Part shown: positions 1-8,126 of the stretch, piece by piece | How the letters are laid out: every line of letters begins with the position of its first letter | Position numbering within the stretch: position 1 is the stretch's first letter | NCBI RefSeq assembly: GCF_051201015.1 | Contig: NZ_JBPEHI010000001.1 | Source: Petrimonas sulfuriphila | Lineage (GTDB): Bacteria; Bacteroidota; Bacteroidia; Bacteroidales; Dysgonomonadaceae | DNA: 64,000 nucleotides | Strand: one strand, 5' to 3' | Made by a program: the position numbers and the translations under genes | Notes under the pieces: generated by a model | Told to the model about the DNA's origin: nothing | What the model saw: only the letters and a program-made list of their open reading frames with translations | Database searches by the model: none

Positions 1-245
1 TGCGTTATTGCCGTGTTGTATACAATGCGGTAAAGCCACGAAGAGAATTTACTTTCGTTCCTGAACGTGTGCAGGTTGCGGTATACCTTTACGAAACTTT
101 CCTGCACAACGTCTTCCGCATCCTGTACATTGCCGCAAACCCGGTGGGCGATGGTAAACGCCATGTCCTGGTAGGTTTCGACAAAGTACGTGAACGCGGA
201 AGTTTTGCCCGAAAGCACCTGTTGTACACGCTCATTCTCGTTCAT
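1..245 (-). CDS. ECF RNA polymerase sigma factor (sigma-70 family), 3' part cut by window edge
   Basis: Reading the minus strand from an ATG at 245 gives about 81 residues before the sequence runs off the window. The segment has the region 2 pattern of extracytoplasmic-function sigma factors: DAEDVVQESFVKVYRNL (core binding) followed by KFSSWLYRIVYNTAI (-10 recognition). Region 4 would lie outside the window. The start lies 9 bp after the stop of the DUF6249-like membrane protein gene, so the two are probably co-transcribed. The family redirects RNA polymerase to stress or surface regulons. The regulon of this one cannot be read here, and a neighbouring anti-sigma factor would be expected beyond the edge. 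Confidence 0.9.
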   Translation of the reverse strand, partial: MNENERVQQVLSGKTSAFTYFVETYQDMAFTIAHRVCGNVQDAEDVVQESFVKVYRNLHTFRNESKFSSWLYRIVYNTAIT

Positions 246-254
246 CGCGGTAAA

Positions 255-650
255 TTATTCCTGTTCGGGTTCTTCTCTTGGTTGGGCTATCGCCATTTTT
301 TGCGTCACGAGGAAATAGGTCAGGTATCCCAAACCGAGGAAGAAGACAATGCTTGCTCCAATGATCCAGAATTCATTATCATGACCGATAGTCAGGTTTT
401 CCGAACAGAGAAACCCTACGATTACTCCAATACCCAGTGCAATAAGTACGATCCCGTTTCTGAGAGATACCAGCCGGTTGGGATTGGCTTTCTTTTTCAT
501 TCGCTCCGGGGGGATTATCCCCTGGCGAATAAGGTCCATTCGTTCTTTGTGCTCTGCCCTGATGGAGGTTAACCCCAAATACATCCCGAAACCTACCGGT
601 AACCCGATTGTACAGAGAATAGCTATGATTGGCACCCAAAATTCTTCCAT
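255..650 (-). CDS. Small membrane protein, DUF6249-like
   Basis: 131 residues with three hydrophobic segments: about 6-28 at the N-terminus, about 65-82 (NGIVLIALGIGVIVGFL), and about 90-115. The first two are separated by a basic cytoplasmic loop containing RAEHKERMDLIRQGIIPPERMKKK. This layout matches the DUF6249 or phage-shock-like small inner-membrane proteins that Bacteroidota often carry beside ECF sigma factor genes. Here it is the first gene, with the sigma gene 9 bp downstream. A TAnnTTTG promoter box lies about 70 bp upstream. A role as membrane sensor or anti-sigma partner is inference from position only. Confidence 0.7.
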   Translation of the reverse strand: MEEFWVPIIAILCTIGLPVGFGMYLGLTSIRAEHKERMDLIRQGIIPPERMKKKANPNRLVSLRNGIVLIALGIGVIVGFLCSENLTIGHDNEFWIIGASIVFFLGLGYLTYFLVTQKMAIAQPREEPEQE

Positions 651-718
651 AATTACAATTTTTTAAAAGTGAATAATTTGTTTACATCCATAAGACAGAG
701 GAAAACAACATTCGGTTA

Positions 719-726
719 CAAAAATA
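719..726 (-). promoter_or_regulatory. -7 promoter box (TATTTTTG) of the DUF6249/sigma operon
   Basis: CAAAAATA on the plus strand is TATTTTTG on the minus strand, a match to the Bacteroidota -7 consensus TAnnTTTG, 69 bp before the ATG at 650. I see no good -33 TTTG. The rest of 651-871 is AT-rich intergenic DNA between divergent genes. It includes a 7-bp inverted repeat (770-776 TTGTTGA, 785-791 TCAACAA) of unknown meaning. Confidence 0.5.
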
Positions 727-871
727 GAAAAATATTTTTAATAAGATTAATTTTTGTTTGAAAATCAGGTTGTTGAAATATTTATCAACAAGACAAATAT
801 TTTTATGATTTTGAATTCGTGGGATTCATTTCTATTTATTTTCTTTGTAAAGCATAATCCGCAACCCCGAT

Positions 872-2134
872 ATGAACGAAAAAACGCTCGATAAATTGAA
901 GATCCTTGCCGATGCCGCCAAGTACGATGTGTCGTGTGCATCGAGCGGAACTTCCCGTGGAAGCGTGAAGAATGGGATAGGCACAGCCGCCGGCTGGGGC
1001 ATTTGTCACAGCTTCACTCCCGACGGGCGATGCATCTCGTTGTTTAAGATACTCCTGACCAATCACTGTATTTATGACTGCGCATACTGTTCCAACCGAC
1101 GCAGTAACGATGTCGTGCGCTCTGCTTTTACAGCCGAGGAATTGGCTGAACTGACTATTGAGTTTTACCGGAGAAATTACATCGAAGGCCTTTTTTTGAG
1201 TTCGGGCGTTATGCGTAACCCCGATTATACGATGGAACAGATGCTTCGTGTGGTGAGGTTGTTGCGCGAAACACATCGTTTTAACGGATATATCCACATG
1301 AAGAGTATTCCGGGTGCTAGCCGGGAACTCATTGCCCGGGCGGGAACGTATGTAGACCGGATGAGCGTGAACCTCGAGATTCCATCGGAACAGAATCTGA
1401 AATTGCTTGCGCCTGAGAAAGATTACGAAAGTGTTTTTGCGCCCATGCGCTTTATTCAGCAGGGGATGCTTGAAAGCGCGGAAGACCGCAGGAAGTTTCG
1501 TTCTGCCCCTAAGTTTGTGCCTGCTGGGCAGAGTACACAAGTCATCATTGGTGCTACGCCGGACTCCGATAAGCAGATACTGACGCTGGCTTCTGCCCTG
1601 TATAAGCGCCCTTCTTTTAAACGCGTCTATTATTCAGGGTATATTCCTGTAAATAAAAACGACAACCGGCTACCGATCATCGCGACACCGCCTTTGGTTC
1701 GTGAAAACCGTCTCTACCAGGCAGATTGGTTGATGCGTTTTTACCAGTTCAAGGCCAGTGAAATCGTAGACGATGCACATCCGGACCTTGAGTTGGACAT
1801 CGACCCAAAAATGGGTTGGGCGTTGCGTAATCCCGCTTTTTTCCCTGTTGATATAAATACGGCTCCCTACGAGATGATCCTTCGTGTGCCGGGAATCGGG
1901 GTCAAATCAGCGAAACTCATTGTCGCCTCTCGAAGATACGGGCGGTTAAACTCGGTTCAGCTGAAAAAAATGGGAGTAGTGATGAAACGGGCACAGTATT
2001 TCATCGTGTGCCGCGAACTGCCAATGCGCACCGTGAACGAACTCACACCTCAGTATGTCCGTCGACAGGTTTCCCAAAAACAGAAAAAACAGGCTGCAGA
2101 TTTGTTGCAGTATTCGATTAACTGGGGAGAGTGA
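872..2134 (+). CDS. Putative DNA modification/repair radical SAM protein (TIGR03916 type)
   Basis: 420 residues. A radical SAM CxxxCxxC cluster is at Cys66/Cys70/Cys73 within NHCIYDCAYC, followed by a TIM-barrel-sized core. Near residue 330-360 there is a helix-hairpin-helix DNA-binding motif (VPGIGVKSAKLIVASRRYGRL). This order is that of the family annotated as putative DNA modification/repair radical SAM protein, which is encoded beside a TIGR03915 protein, as it is here with the next start 7 bp downstream. The chemistry is unknown. By family context it should bind DNA and carry a 4Fe-4S cluster. It is complete and has no membrane segment. Promoter: a near-consensus TTTCTTTG lies just upstream, but it is not convincing. 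Confidence 0.88.
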   Translation: MNEKTLDKLKILADAAKYDVSCASSGTSRGSVKNGIGTAAGWGICHSFTPDGRCISLFKILLTNHCIYDCAYCSNRRSNDVVRSAFTAEELAELTIEFYRRNYIEGLFLSSGVMRNPDYTMEQMLRVVRLLRETHRFNGYIHMKSIPGASRELIARAGTYVDRMSVNLEIPSEQNLKLLAPEKDYESVFAPMRFIQQGMLESAEDRRKFRSAPKFVPAGQSTQVIIGATPDSDKQILTLASALYKRPSFKRVYYSGYIPVNKNDNRLPIIATPPLVRENRLYQADWLMRFYQFKASEIVDDAHPDLELDIDPKMGWALRNPAFFPVDINTAPYEMILRVPGIGVKSAKLIVASRRYGRLNSVQLKKMGVVMKRAQYFIVCRELPMRTVNELTPQYVRRQVSQKQKKQAADLLQYSINWGE

Positions 2135-2141
2135 TAGCACA

Positions 2142-2909
2142 ATGATAATTTTCACCTACGATAAAACTTTCGACGGCCTTCTCTCCTGCGTGTTTTTCGC
2201 ATACGAGCAGAAGAAATTTCCCGATTTTATCCTTTCGGAATCCGATCAAAAGCCGTTGTTCGTTGACGAGCAATATCGTATAATTACAGAAAAGGAAAAA
2301 TCGCTACGTGTATGGAAAGCACTGGAAAAAAAACTTTCGAAAATTGCGCAGAACATGATGTTAAGCGTTTGGCTGTCGGAATTACCTGAAACCGAAATGT
2401 TGCTTTTCCGCTACATTCGTAAGAATATCGACCATCCGGAGGGGGTCGAAATGAATTTTGGCGACGACGATGTGCTTCGTATTAAAGAAATTGCGCAAAA
2501 AGTAGCTAAAGAAGCCGAACAGCTTCGGCAATTCGTTCGGTTTCAGGAAACGGCCGACGGGATTTATTTCGCTCCTGTATCACCGCGTTACGATGTGCTC
2601 TCGTTGATCGTTTCGCATTTTCAATCCCGGTATGCCGGCCAGCCTTGGATTATCTACGACACAAACCGCAACACAGGCTTGTATTACGATACACGGTCCG
2701 TTGTTGAGGTTTCCTTTTCGCAAAAAGATCTCTCGAATTTAAGACTTGGGGTTCTCGACGAAGAAAAACTTTCTAGCGATGAAACATTTTTTCAGCAAAT
2801 GTGGAAAGAATATTTTAAAAGCACGACTATTAAGGAGCGCATCAATCTGAAACTGCAACGGCAGCACATGCCCCGTCGTTACTGGAGGTACCTGACGGAG
2901 ATGCAGTGA
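2142..2909 (+). CDS. Probable DNA metabolism protein (TIGR03915), partner of the radical SAM gene
   Basis: 255 residues from the ATG at 2142, where the protein begins MIIFTYDKTFDGLLSCVFFAYE. The reading frame is open back to 2055, but the family begins with exactly this IF.YDxTFDGLL motif, and the ATG at 2142 sits 7 bp after the upstream stop. TIGR03915 proteins always accompany the TIGR03916 radical SAM protein. In many bacteria they are fused to a uracil-DNA glycosylase-like domain at the C-terminus. This copy ends at PRRYWRYLTEMQ, so it is the short, unfused form. Its function is not established. Pairing suggests a shared DNA repair or base-modification role. Confidence 0.88.
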   Translation: MIIFTYDKTFDGLLSCVFFAYEQKKFPDFILSESDQKPLFVDEQYRIITEKEKSLRVWKALEKKLSKIAQNMMLSVWLSELPETEMLLFRYIRKNIDHPEGVEMNFGDDDVLRIKEIAQKVAKEAEQLRQFVRFQETADGIYFAPVSPRYDVLSLIVSHFQSRYAGQPWIIYDTNRNTGLYYDTRSVVEVSFSQKDLSNLRLGVLDEEKLSSDETFFQQMWKEYFKSTTIKERINLKLQRQHMPRRYWRYLTEMQ

Positions 2910-2911
2910 AA

Positions 2912-2942
2912 AACCACCCGGCCAATAGGCGGCCCGGCGGTT
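2912..2942 (-). terminator. Hairpin terminator of mscL, between convergent genes
   Basis: An imperfect 12-bp stem (2912-2923 with 2931-2942; 10 of 12 pairs) with a 7-base loop lies between the stop of the DNA-metabolism gene and the stop of mscL. On the minus strand the stem is followed by a T run (GGTTTTTC), as in a rho-independent terminator for mscL. On the plus strand there is no T tract after it. Confidence 0.6.
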
Positions 2943-2966
2943 CAAAAAAGTTACCCGGATCTTTTC

Positions 2967-3392
2967 TTACTTGTTTTTCAACAAATCGCGGATTTCGGTC
3001 AGCAACGTTTCTTCCTTGGTGGGTTCCGGAGCTGCAGCCGGAGCTTCTTCTTTTTTACGCTTCATTGAGTTCATAGCTTTGATCACCAGGAAGATAGCTG
3101 TGCCAACAATCACAAAGTCAACAACCGCCTGGATGAACGCGCCGTAATTCCACGTTATCGCCGGGGCAACAACGTCTGCTCCGCTCATGACCGCTTCTTT
3201 AAGCACCACTTTCAGCTCGGCAAACTTGCTGTCACCGACCAGCATAGCGATGGGCGGCATCAGGATGTCGTTAACAAAAGAGGTGACAATCTTGCCGAAA
3301 GCAGCGCCGATAACGATACCCACGGCCATATCCACCACGTTGCCGCGCATTAAAAATTCCTTAAGTTCTGTTCTGAATGACATAATACTCAT
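2967..3392 (-). CDS. mscL: Large-conductance mechanosensitive channel MscL
   Basis: 141 residues, close to the usual 130-145. The N-terminal amphipathic helix and first pore helix are diagnostic: FLMRGNVVDMAVGIVIGAAF, then a loop, then the second membrane helix AVVDFVIVGTAIFLVIKAMN near 88-107. A charged C-terminal bundle (KKEEAPAAAPEPTKEETLLTEIRDLLKNK) follows. MscL forms a homopentameric inner-membrane pore that opens under membrane tension to release solutes after osmotic downshock. It is transcribed alone. The start could be Met1 or Met4 (MSIM), and the sequence does not settle which. Confidence 0.97.
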   Translation of the reverse strand: MSIMSFRTELKEFLMRGNVVDMAVGIVIGAAFGKIVTSFVNDILMPPIAMLVGDSKFAELKVVLKEAVMSGADVVAPAITWNYGAFIQAVVDFVIVGTAIFLVIKAMNSMKRKKEEAPAAAPEPTKEETLLTEIRDLLKNK

Positions 3393-3478
3393 CTATTAAA
3401 AGGTTAATTTTCCATTTCATCACAAAGAAAATAAAAAAATGTGAATATATGGTTTTTATCGATAAAATTCACTCCTTT

Positions 3479-4381
3479 TCAGTGGAATAGTTCCGCAATC
3501 ATACACCGGGCAGAGCCTCCTCCGTTGGTTTCGATAGTGGTAAGTTCAGGTGAAAGAATTTTATTATAGGTCGAAATAGCCTTTTCCTGCTGCATCGTCA
3601 GCGACTTCCGGGCAGTAGCCGACATGATCATCAGGGGAGCTCCGTTCCTGCTTTTTAACTCCAGCATGTTCCCTGCAAAATGTTCCACTTGGTCCGGAGA
3701 GATCTCCACGATAACTTTTCCCGTTGCACTCAGTATCGATTCCACTTTCTGGCGTTCCTCCCCGTTCCTTATTGATTCAAGGCATACAACGGCAACCTGA
3801 GTACTTACCTCCATCATCACGTTTGTATGGTAGATAAGGTTTCCGTTTTTGTCGACGGCATCAAAAACCACCGCATCGAAATTCATTCGTGAACAAAAAT
3901 CAGCCAGAACTTTTTCCGACGACCGCGGGGAGCGGCAGCAGTAGGCAATCCGTTTGTCGCGGTCAAGGACCATGCTCCCCGTACCTTCCAGAAACTCGCC
4001 TTTCTCCTCCCACGGTGTGAGATCAATAAGTTTAGTGTGGTTCATCTTCCGGCGCAGGAAATCCAGCACGTGTGGCTTCCTCTCCCGGCGGCGGTTTTCG
4101 GCAAACAGGGGGTAAAGAACCAGCTCCCCCGAAAGGTGAGAGGAGAACCAGTTGTTGGGAAACAGGGAGTCGGGCGTCCAGGGTTCTTCCGTATCCTGCA
4201 TGACAAACACCTCCACGTCGTTTCTCCGGAGTAGATTCACGAAGGCATCAAACTCCTCCAGCGCTTTTTCCGACACTCCTTCCTGGCCTGTCTTTTGCTG
4301 GAAATAGTTGTTTTTTGCCGTTTCTTCGTTAAAATCGAACCGGGCCGGACGGACCATCAATATCCTTGACGTTGTTTGCAT
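3479..4381 (-). CDS. ctlX: Citrulline utilization hydrolase CtlX (amidinotransferase fold)
   Basis: 300 residues. It begins with the family signature RILMVRPARFDFNEETAKNN and ends with NGGGSARCMIAELF, which puts the nucleophilic Cys at residue 293. A catalytic-type His is in IYHTNVMMEVS. This is the guanidino-group-modifying superfamily. The CtlX branch in Bacteroidota is described as hydrolysing citrulline to ornithine. The upstream gene in the same direction is ornithine aminotransferase, which supports a citrulline to ornithine to glutamate-semialdehyde route. The two genes are 98 bp apart, separated by a repeat array with hairpin potential. Alternative: an arginine deiminase-like hydrolase acting on another guanidino compound. 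Confidence 0.85.
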   Translation of the reverse strand: MQTTSRILMVRPARFDFNEETAKNNYFQQKTGQEGVSEKALEEFDAFVNLLRRNDVEVFVMQDTEEPWTPDSLFPNNWFSSHLSGELVLYPLFAENRRRERKPHVLDFLRRKMNHTKLIDLTPWEEKGEFLEGTGSMVLDRDKRIAYCCRSPRSSEKVLADFCSRMNFDAVVFDAVDKNGNLIYHTNVMMEVSTQVAVVCLESIRNGEERQKVESILSATGKVIVEISPDQVEHFAGNMLELKSRNGAPLMIMSATARKSLTMQQEKAISTYNKILSPELTTIETNGGGSARCMIAELFH

Positions 4382-4390
4382 AACAATAAT

Positions 4391-4480
4391 AAGATTGAAT
4401 TAGGTTGAAGCAGATTGACTGAGATTGATTAAGGACGGTTTCAATCTTTCTCAATCTTTCTCAATCTTTCTCAATCTATT
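4391..4480. repeat. Short tandem repeats in inverted arrangement between rocD and ctlX
   Basis: Plus-strand TCAATCT recurs at 4441, 4451, 4461 and 4471 with an exact 10-bp period (unit TCAATCTTTC). The complement AGATTGA occurs at 4392, 4412 and 4422. The two arms can fold: 4412-4428 pairs with 4441-4457 at 14 of 17 positions across a 12-base loop. The right arm runs directly into the rocD stop codon (4480-4482). It may be an intercistronic hairpin limiting ctlX expression or protecting rocD mRNA. The period-10 array should also be prone to copy-number change. Confidence 0.75.
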
Positions 4481-5709
4481 TACTCCAACATTTTAATTGA
4501 TTCCTTAATAATTTCAATTGCTTCCCTGATTTCTTCTTCCGTGATTACCAACGGGGGGGCAAAGCGGATGATGTGTTGGTGTGTGGGTTTTGCCAACAAA
4601 CCGTTTTCGGCCATCTTCAGACAAACATCCCAGGCTTCCTTGCCGTTGTGAGGCTCTATAACAATGGCATTGAGCAATCCCTTTCCGCGGACTTGGTGTA
4701 CAAACGGACTGTCAATCTTCCTCATTTCGTTGCGGAAGATCTCTCCCAGGTACTCGGCTTTTTCCGCCAGCCTTTCCTCTTTTACCACTTCCAGCGCAGC
4801 AGTAGCTACTTTACAGGCAATCGGGAATCCTCCAAAAGTAGATCCGTGCTGGCCGGGTTTAATGGTCATCATGATCTCGTCGTCGGCAAGCACGGCAGAA
4901 ACCGGCATAACGCCACCGGAGATGGCTTTACCCAGAATAACGATGTCGGGACGAATTCCCTCGTGGTCACAACACAAAAGCTTGCCTGTGCGGGCGATTC
5001 CGGTTTGCACTTCATCAGCGATGAACAGTATGTTGTGCTGTTCACAGAGGTGTTTACAAGCTTTCAGGTATCCGTCATCGGGAACGAAAACACCGGCTTC
5101 ACCCTGAATGGGTTCAACGAGGAGTCCGGCTATCTTATCTCCTTTCACTTCAAAAATCTGTTGGAGAGCATCCATATCGTTGTAGGGGATGACTTCAATC
5201 CCCGGCGTGTACGGGCCGTATTCGGCACGGGCTTCCCCATCGGTGGAAAGGGAAACGATTGTAATGGTACGTCCGTGAAAATTTCCTTCGCAAGCGACAA
5301 TAATGGCCTCATTTTCGGGGATTCCTTTTTTCAGGTAACCCCATTTTCGGGCGAGCTTCAATCCGGTTTCAACGGCTTCTGCTCCCGAATTCATGGGCAA
5401 CATCTTGTCGTAACCGAAGTAACGGTGGACAAACTCTTCGTACGGGCCCAGGCAGTCGTTGTAAAATGCGCGCGAAGTAAGGCACAATGTTTCCGCTTGT
5501 TCGGTCAGTGCCCTCACGATCTTCGGGTGACAATGTCCCTGATTCACGGCAGAATAGGCGGAAAGGAAGTCGAAGTATTTTTTGCCATCAACATCCCAGA
5601 CATATACACCTTTCCCCCTTGACAGTACTACGGGCAGCGGGTGATAATTGTGCGCCCCGAATCTGTCCTCCTGATTGATAAATTGTTGTGCTTTTTCTGT
5701 GATTAACAT
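4480..5709 (-). CDS. rocD: Ornithine--oxo-acid aminotransferase
   Basis: 409 residues of a class III PLP-dependent aminotransferase. Visible motifs are the GAEAVETGLKLARKWGY cofactor-phosphate region, the LFIADEVQTGIARTGK Asp motif, and the Schiff-base Lys in VILGKAISGG near residue 260. Overall similarity to ornithine aminotransferases (N-terminal GAHNYHPLPVVLSRGKGVYVWD) is clear. The enzyme converts ornithine plus 2-oxoglutarate to glutamate-5-semialdehyde plus glutamate in the cytoplasm. It starts 20 bp after the DUF1080 gene and precedes ctlX, so the three may form one transcript. Confidence 0.95.
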   Translation of the reverse strand: MLITEKAQQFINQEDRFGAHNYHPLPVVLSRGKGVYVWDVDGKKYFDFLSAYSAVNQGHCHPKIVRALTEQAETLCLTSRAFYNDCLGPYEEFVHRYFGYDKMLPMNSGAEAVETGLKLARKWGYLKKGIPENEAIIVACEGNFHGRTITIVSLSTDGEARAEYGPYTPGIEVIPYNDMDALQQIFEVKGDKIAGLLVEPIQGEAGVFVPDDGYLKACKHLCEQHNILFIADEVQTGIARTGKLLCCDHEGIRPDIVILGKAISGGVMPVSAVLADDEIMMTIKPGQHGSTFGGFPIACKVATAALEVVKEERLAEKAEYLGEIFRNEMRKIDSPFVHQVRGKGLLNAIVIEPHNGKEAWDVCLKMAENGLLAKPTHQHIIRFAPPLVITEEEIREAIEIIKESIKMLE

Positions 5710-5729
5710 AAATAGTGATTTTGATTACT

Positions 5730-6368
5730 TCACATCTTGGTCAGGACCAGGTTCCGGAATAGAATCTCTTTTCCTTCACTCTGCAACCCGATGTTTCCTT
5801 CTTTAACCAGTCCGGTTCCCGTGTTTTGATGCACGTCGTTCACATAAACGTCTACCACTCCATCCTGAACGGTAATTTTTACTTTATTCCATTCGCCGGC
5901 GGGATTTTCGCTTGAAGGTTGTTTTTTCTGGATGACTGGGAATTTCGGACGTTCCGTCACACCTTCCGGGAGCGTATACTCCTTCATGTCGGATCCGGCG
6001 AGCAATACAAAGTCGCCAGCCTTGCCTGCGGCCAGTTGTATTTCAACACCTGTGGCGAACGGGTTTTTAGGATCCTCGATCAGCACAAAAATCCCACTGT
6101 TACTGGCCTCTTCAGCCCAACGGTATTCCAGTTCCAGGGTGTAGTTGACGTATTTTTCTTTCGTGTACATATAACCCAACGGCTCCCCTTTTATAGAGAT
6201 TTGTCCGTCTTTTACCGCGTACACCTGGTCTCCCGGAACAGCATCGTTCTCAACGACAAAGTTCCAGTTCGATAAATCTTTTCCGTTGAAAATTTTTCCG
6301 TTGTCTTGCGCACAGCCTGAAGCAAGAACAATTAATACTGCAAATACAAGTAGTTTTGTCTTTTTCAT
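5730..6368 (-). CDS. DUF1080 (3-keto-disaccharide hydrolase fold) lipoprotein
   Basis: 212 residues. The signal peptide ends in a lipobox (VLIVLASGC, Cys19). It is followed by the DUF1080 pattern: IFNGKDLSNW near the start, a central concanavalin-like sandwich with YTLELEYRWAEEASNSGIFV, GVEIQLAAG, EWNKVKITVQDGVVDVYVND and the closing GNIGLQSEGKEILFRNL. Members bind or hydrolyse (keto)sugars, and the domain is also common in proteins of unknown substrate. It is exported and probably anchored to an outer or inner membrane leaflet. It lies immediately upstream of rocD, with no obvious metabolic link. Confidence 0.85.
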   Translation of the reverse strand: MKKTKLLVFAVLIVLASGCAQDNGKIFNGKDLSNWNFVVENDAVPGDQVYAVKDGQISIKGEPLGYMYTKEKYVNYTLELEYRWAEEASNSGIFVLIEDPKNPFATGVEIQLAAGKAGDFVLLAGSDMKEYTLPEGVTERPKFPVIQKKQPSSENPAGEWNKVKITVQDGVVDVYVNDVHQNTGTGLVKEGNIGLQSEGKEILFRNLVLTKM

Positions 6369-6402
6369 TTGTTGTATAAATAGATGGTTGATATCTTGTT
6401 AA

Positions 6403-6410
6403 CAAAGTTA
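6403..6410 (-). promoter_or_regulatory. -7 promoter box (TAACTTTG) of the DUF1080-rocD-ctlX unit
   Basis: CAAAGTTA on the plus strand is TAACTTTG on the minus strand, 35 bp before the DUF1080 start. It is a full match to TAnnTTTG. The -33 element is not convincing. Confidence 0.5.
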
Positions 6411-6493
6411 AGTAAAATTGCTGAGAATATAGACAGGTTTGGGTAATAAAAGACGGACGATACGGGATATAGTCCTAAAAAAGCAAAAAATGA

Positions 6494-6524
6494 TTGTGAG
6501 ATAGGCAATAAATGCATATTTTTG
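6494..6524 (+). promoter_or_regulatory. Promoter of porX (TTG ... TATTTTTG)
   Basis: TATTTTTG at 6517-6524 matches the Bacteroidota -7 box, and TTG at 6494-6496 stands 20 bp upstream as a -33 element. The porX ATG is at 6559, giving a leader of roughly 27 bases. Confidence 0.6.
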
Positions 6525-6558
6525 CTCAATTTTCTGCAGGTAAATCATTAAAGGAAAA

Positions 6559-8103
6559 ATGAAAAAAGCGCACATCCTATGGGCGGACGACGAAATTGAC
6601 CTACTCAGACCTTATGTCCTTTTTTTGGAAGAAAAGGGGTACGGGGTGGATACTGTGAATAGCGGTCGTGATGCCATTGAGATGTGCCGGAGCTCGGTTT
6701 ACGATATCATTTTCCTGGATGAACACATGCCCGGATTGACGGGCTTGGAGACACTCTCCGAGATTGCTGCTTCTCATCCGGAACTGCCGGTAGTGATGAT
6801 CACGAAAAGTGAGGATGAAGGTATTATGGACAAGGCCATCGGCAAGAAAATTGCTGATTACCTGATAAAGCCGGTCAATCCTAATCAGATCCTGATGACC
6901 ATCAAAAAAAAACTGGAGAAAAACGAAATAATCAGTGAAACAAACACTATTCATTACCGGGAGGAGTTTGGTCGGCTAAGCAGTGAAATGAATAATTGCC
7001 GTTCGGCAGAAGGTTGGACCGCATTGTATAAAAAACTTGTTTCCTGGGAGGTTGAATTAGCTCTTTTGCAACATCCGCTGCAGGAACTGCTGACCGTGCA
7101 AAAAACGGAAGCAAACGCCGGATTTGGAAAGTTCGTGAAACGAAATTACGAAAACTGGCTGTTGAATGCCGGATCAGGCCCATTGCTAAGTAATGAAGTT
7201 TTTCAACAACGGGTTTTTCCGGTGTTGGATAAGGGTGAAAAACTCTTTTTTATCCTGATCGATAACTTCCGGTTCGATCAATGGCTGGTGATCAAAGACC
7301 TGGTGTCGGATTATTTTACATATACCGAAGATACTTATTTCAGTATTTTGCCCACAGCAACCCAATACGCCCGTAATGCCATTTTTTCGGGATTAATGCC
7401 GTTGCAGCTATCGAAAAAGTTTGCCGGACTGTGGGTGGATGAAGTTGAGGACGAGGGTAAGAATTTGTCGGAAGAACTGCTGGTTCGTTCACAACTGGAA
7501 AGATTCAGGCGAAAGGAGCGGTTTTCATACAACAAGATCAATTCAAATACTGAAGGGGAAAGGCTTGTGCAAAATTTTGCCGGACTGGAACACAACGAAC
7601 TGAATGTGGTAGTTTTTAATTTTATAGATATACTTTCTCATGCACGGACCGAATCGAAAATGATCCGTGAGTTGGCACCCGACGAGCCGGCCTACCGGTC
7701 GCTAACGCGTTCGTGGTTTCGCCATTCGCCTTTGTTTGGGTTGTTGAGAAAGATATCGGAAAAAAAATACCGGGTAATGCTTACCACTGATCACGGGACT
7801 ATCCGTGTGCGTCATGCGCAAAAAGTGGAAGGTGAAAAAAATACCAATACCAGTTTGCGTTACAAAGTGGGTCGGAACCTGTCATACGATCCCAAAAAAG
7901 TGTTTAGCGTTACCCATCCCGAAAAAGTAGGCTTACCCTCACGAAACATCAGTACAAGGTATATTTTTGCTCTTGGCGACGATTTTTTCGTGTATCCGAA
8001 TCAATTCAACCACTATGTTTCGTATTACGAAAATACGTTTCAACACGGTGGAATTTCCATGGAAGAGATGATTGTTCCGCTGGTAACGTTGCAAGCCAAG
8101 TAA
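6559..8103 (+). CDS. porX: PorX, PglZ-domain response regulator of type IX secretion
   Basis: 514 residues. A receiver domain occupies about 4-120, with the acidic pair Asp10/Asp11, phosphoacceptor Asp54 in IIFLDEHMPG, and the conserved Lys in DYLIKPVNPNQ. A helical linker follows, then a C-terminal PglZ (alkaline phosphatase superfamily) domain. That domain contains FFILIDNFRFDQW, the Thr-bearing PTATQYARNAIFSG near 265-278, and the metal-ligand segment LTTDHGTIRV. This architecture is that of PorX, which acts with PorY and an ECF sigma factor to control type IX secretion genes and can hydrolyse oligonucleotides. No type IX structural genes are in the window. It starts a short run with tsaE. 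Confidence 0.95.
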   Translation: MKKAHILWADDEIDLLRPYVLFLEEKGYGVDTVNSGRDAIEMCRSSVYDIIFLDEHMPGLTGLETLSEIAASHPELPVVMITKSEDEGIMDKAIGKKIADYLIKPVNPNQILMTIKKKLEKNEIISETNTIHYREEFGRLSSEMNNCRSAEGWTALYKKLVSWEVELALLQHPLQELLTVQKTEANAGFGKFVKRNYENWLLNAGSGPLLSNEVFQQRVFPVLDKGEKLFFILIDNFRFDQWLVIKDLVSDYFTYTEDTYFSILPTATQYARNAIFSGLMPLQLSKKFAGLWVDEVEDEGKNLSEELLVRSQLERFRRKERFSYNKINSNTEGERLVQNFAGLEHNELNVVVFNFIDILSHARTESKMIRELAPDEPAYRSLTRSWFRHSPLFGLLRKISEKKYRVMLTTDHGTIRVRHAQKVEGEKNTNTSLRYKVGRNLSYDPKKVFSVTHPEKVGLPSRNISTRYIFALGDDFFVYPNQFNHYVSYYENTFQHGGISMEEMIVPLVTLQAK

Positions 8104-8126
8104 ATAAAAAATAAAAGGAAAAGAGT

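Noticed and set aside
69..572. 167-codon plus-strand frame at the window start
   Set aside because: It overlaps both the sigma factor fragment and the DUF6249-like gene in antisense. The minus-strand frames carry clear ECF region 2 and membrane helices.
4441..4480. Possible CRISPR-like array of regular repeats
   Set aside because: The units are 10 bp with no unique spacers, so it is a simple tandem repeat and not a CRISPR array.
4573..5622. Open frame of 349 codons on the plus strand
   Set aside because: It lies entirely antisense to rocD, which has full family motifs. The translation has no recognisable domain and has the composition of a mirrored coding frame.
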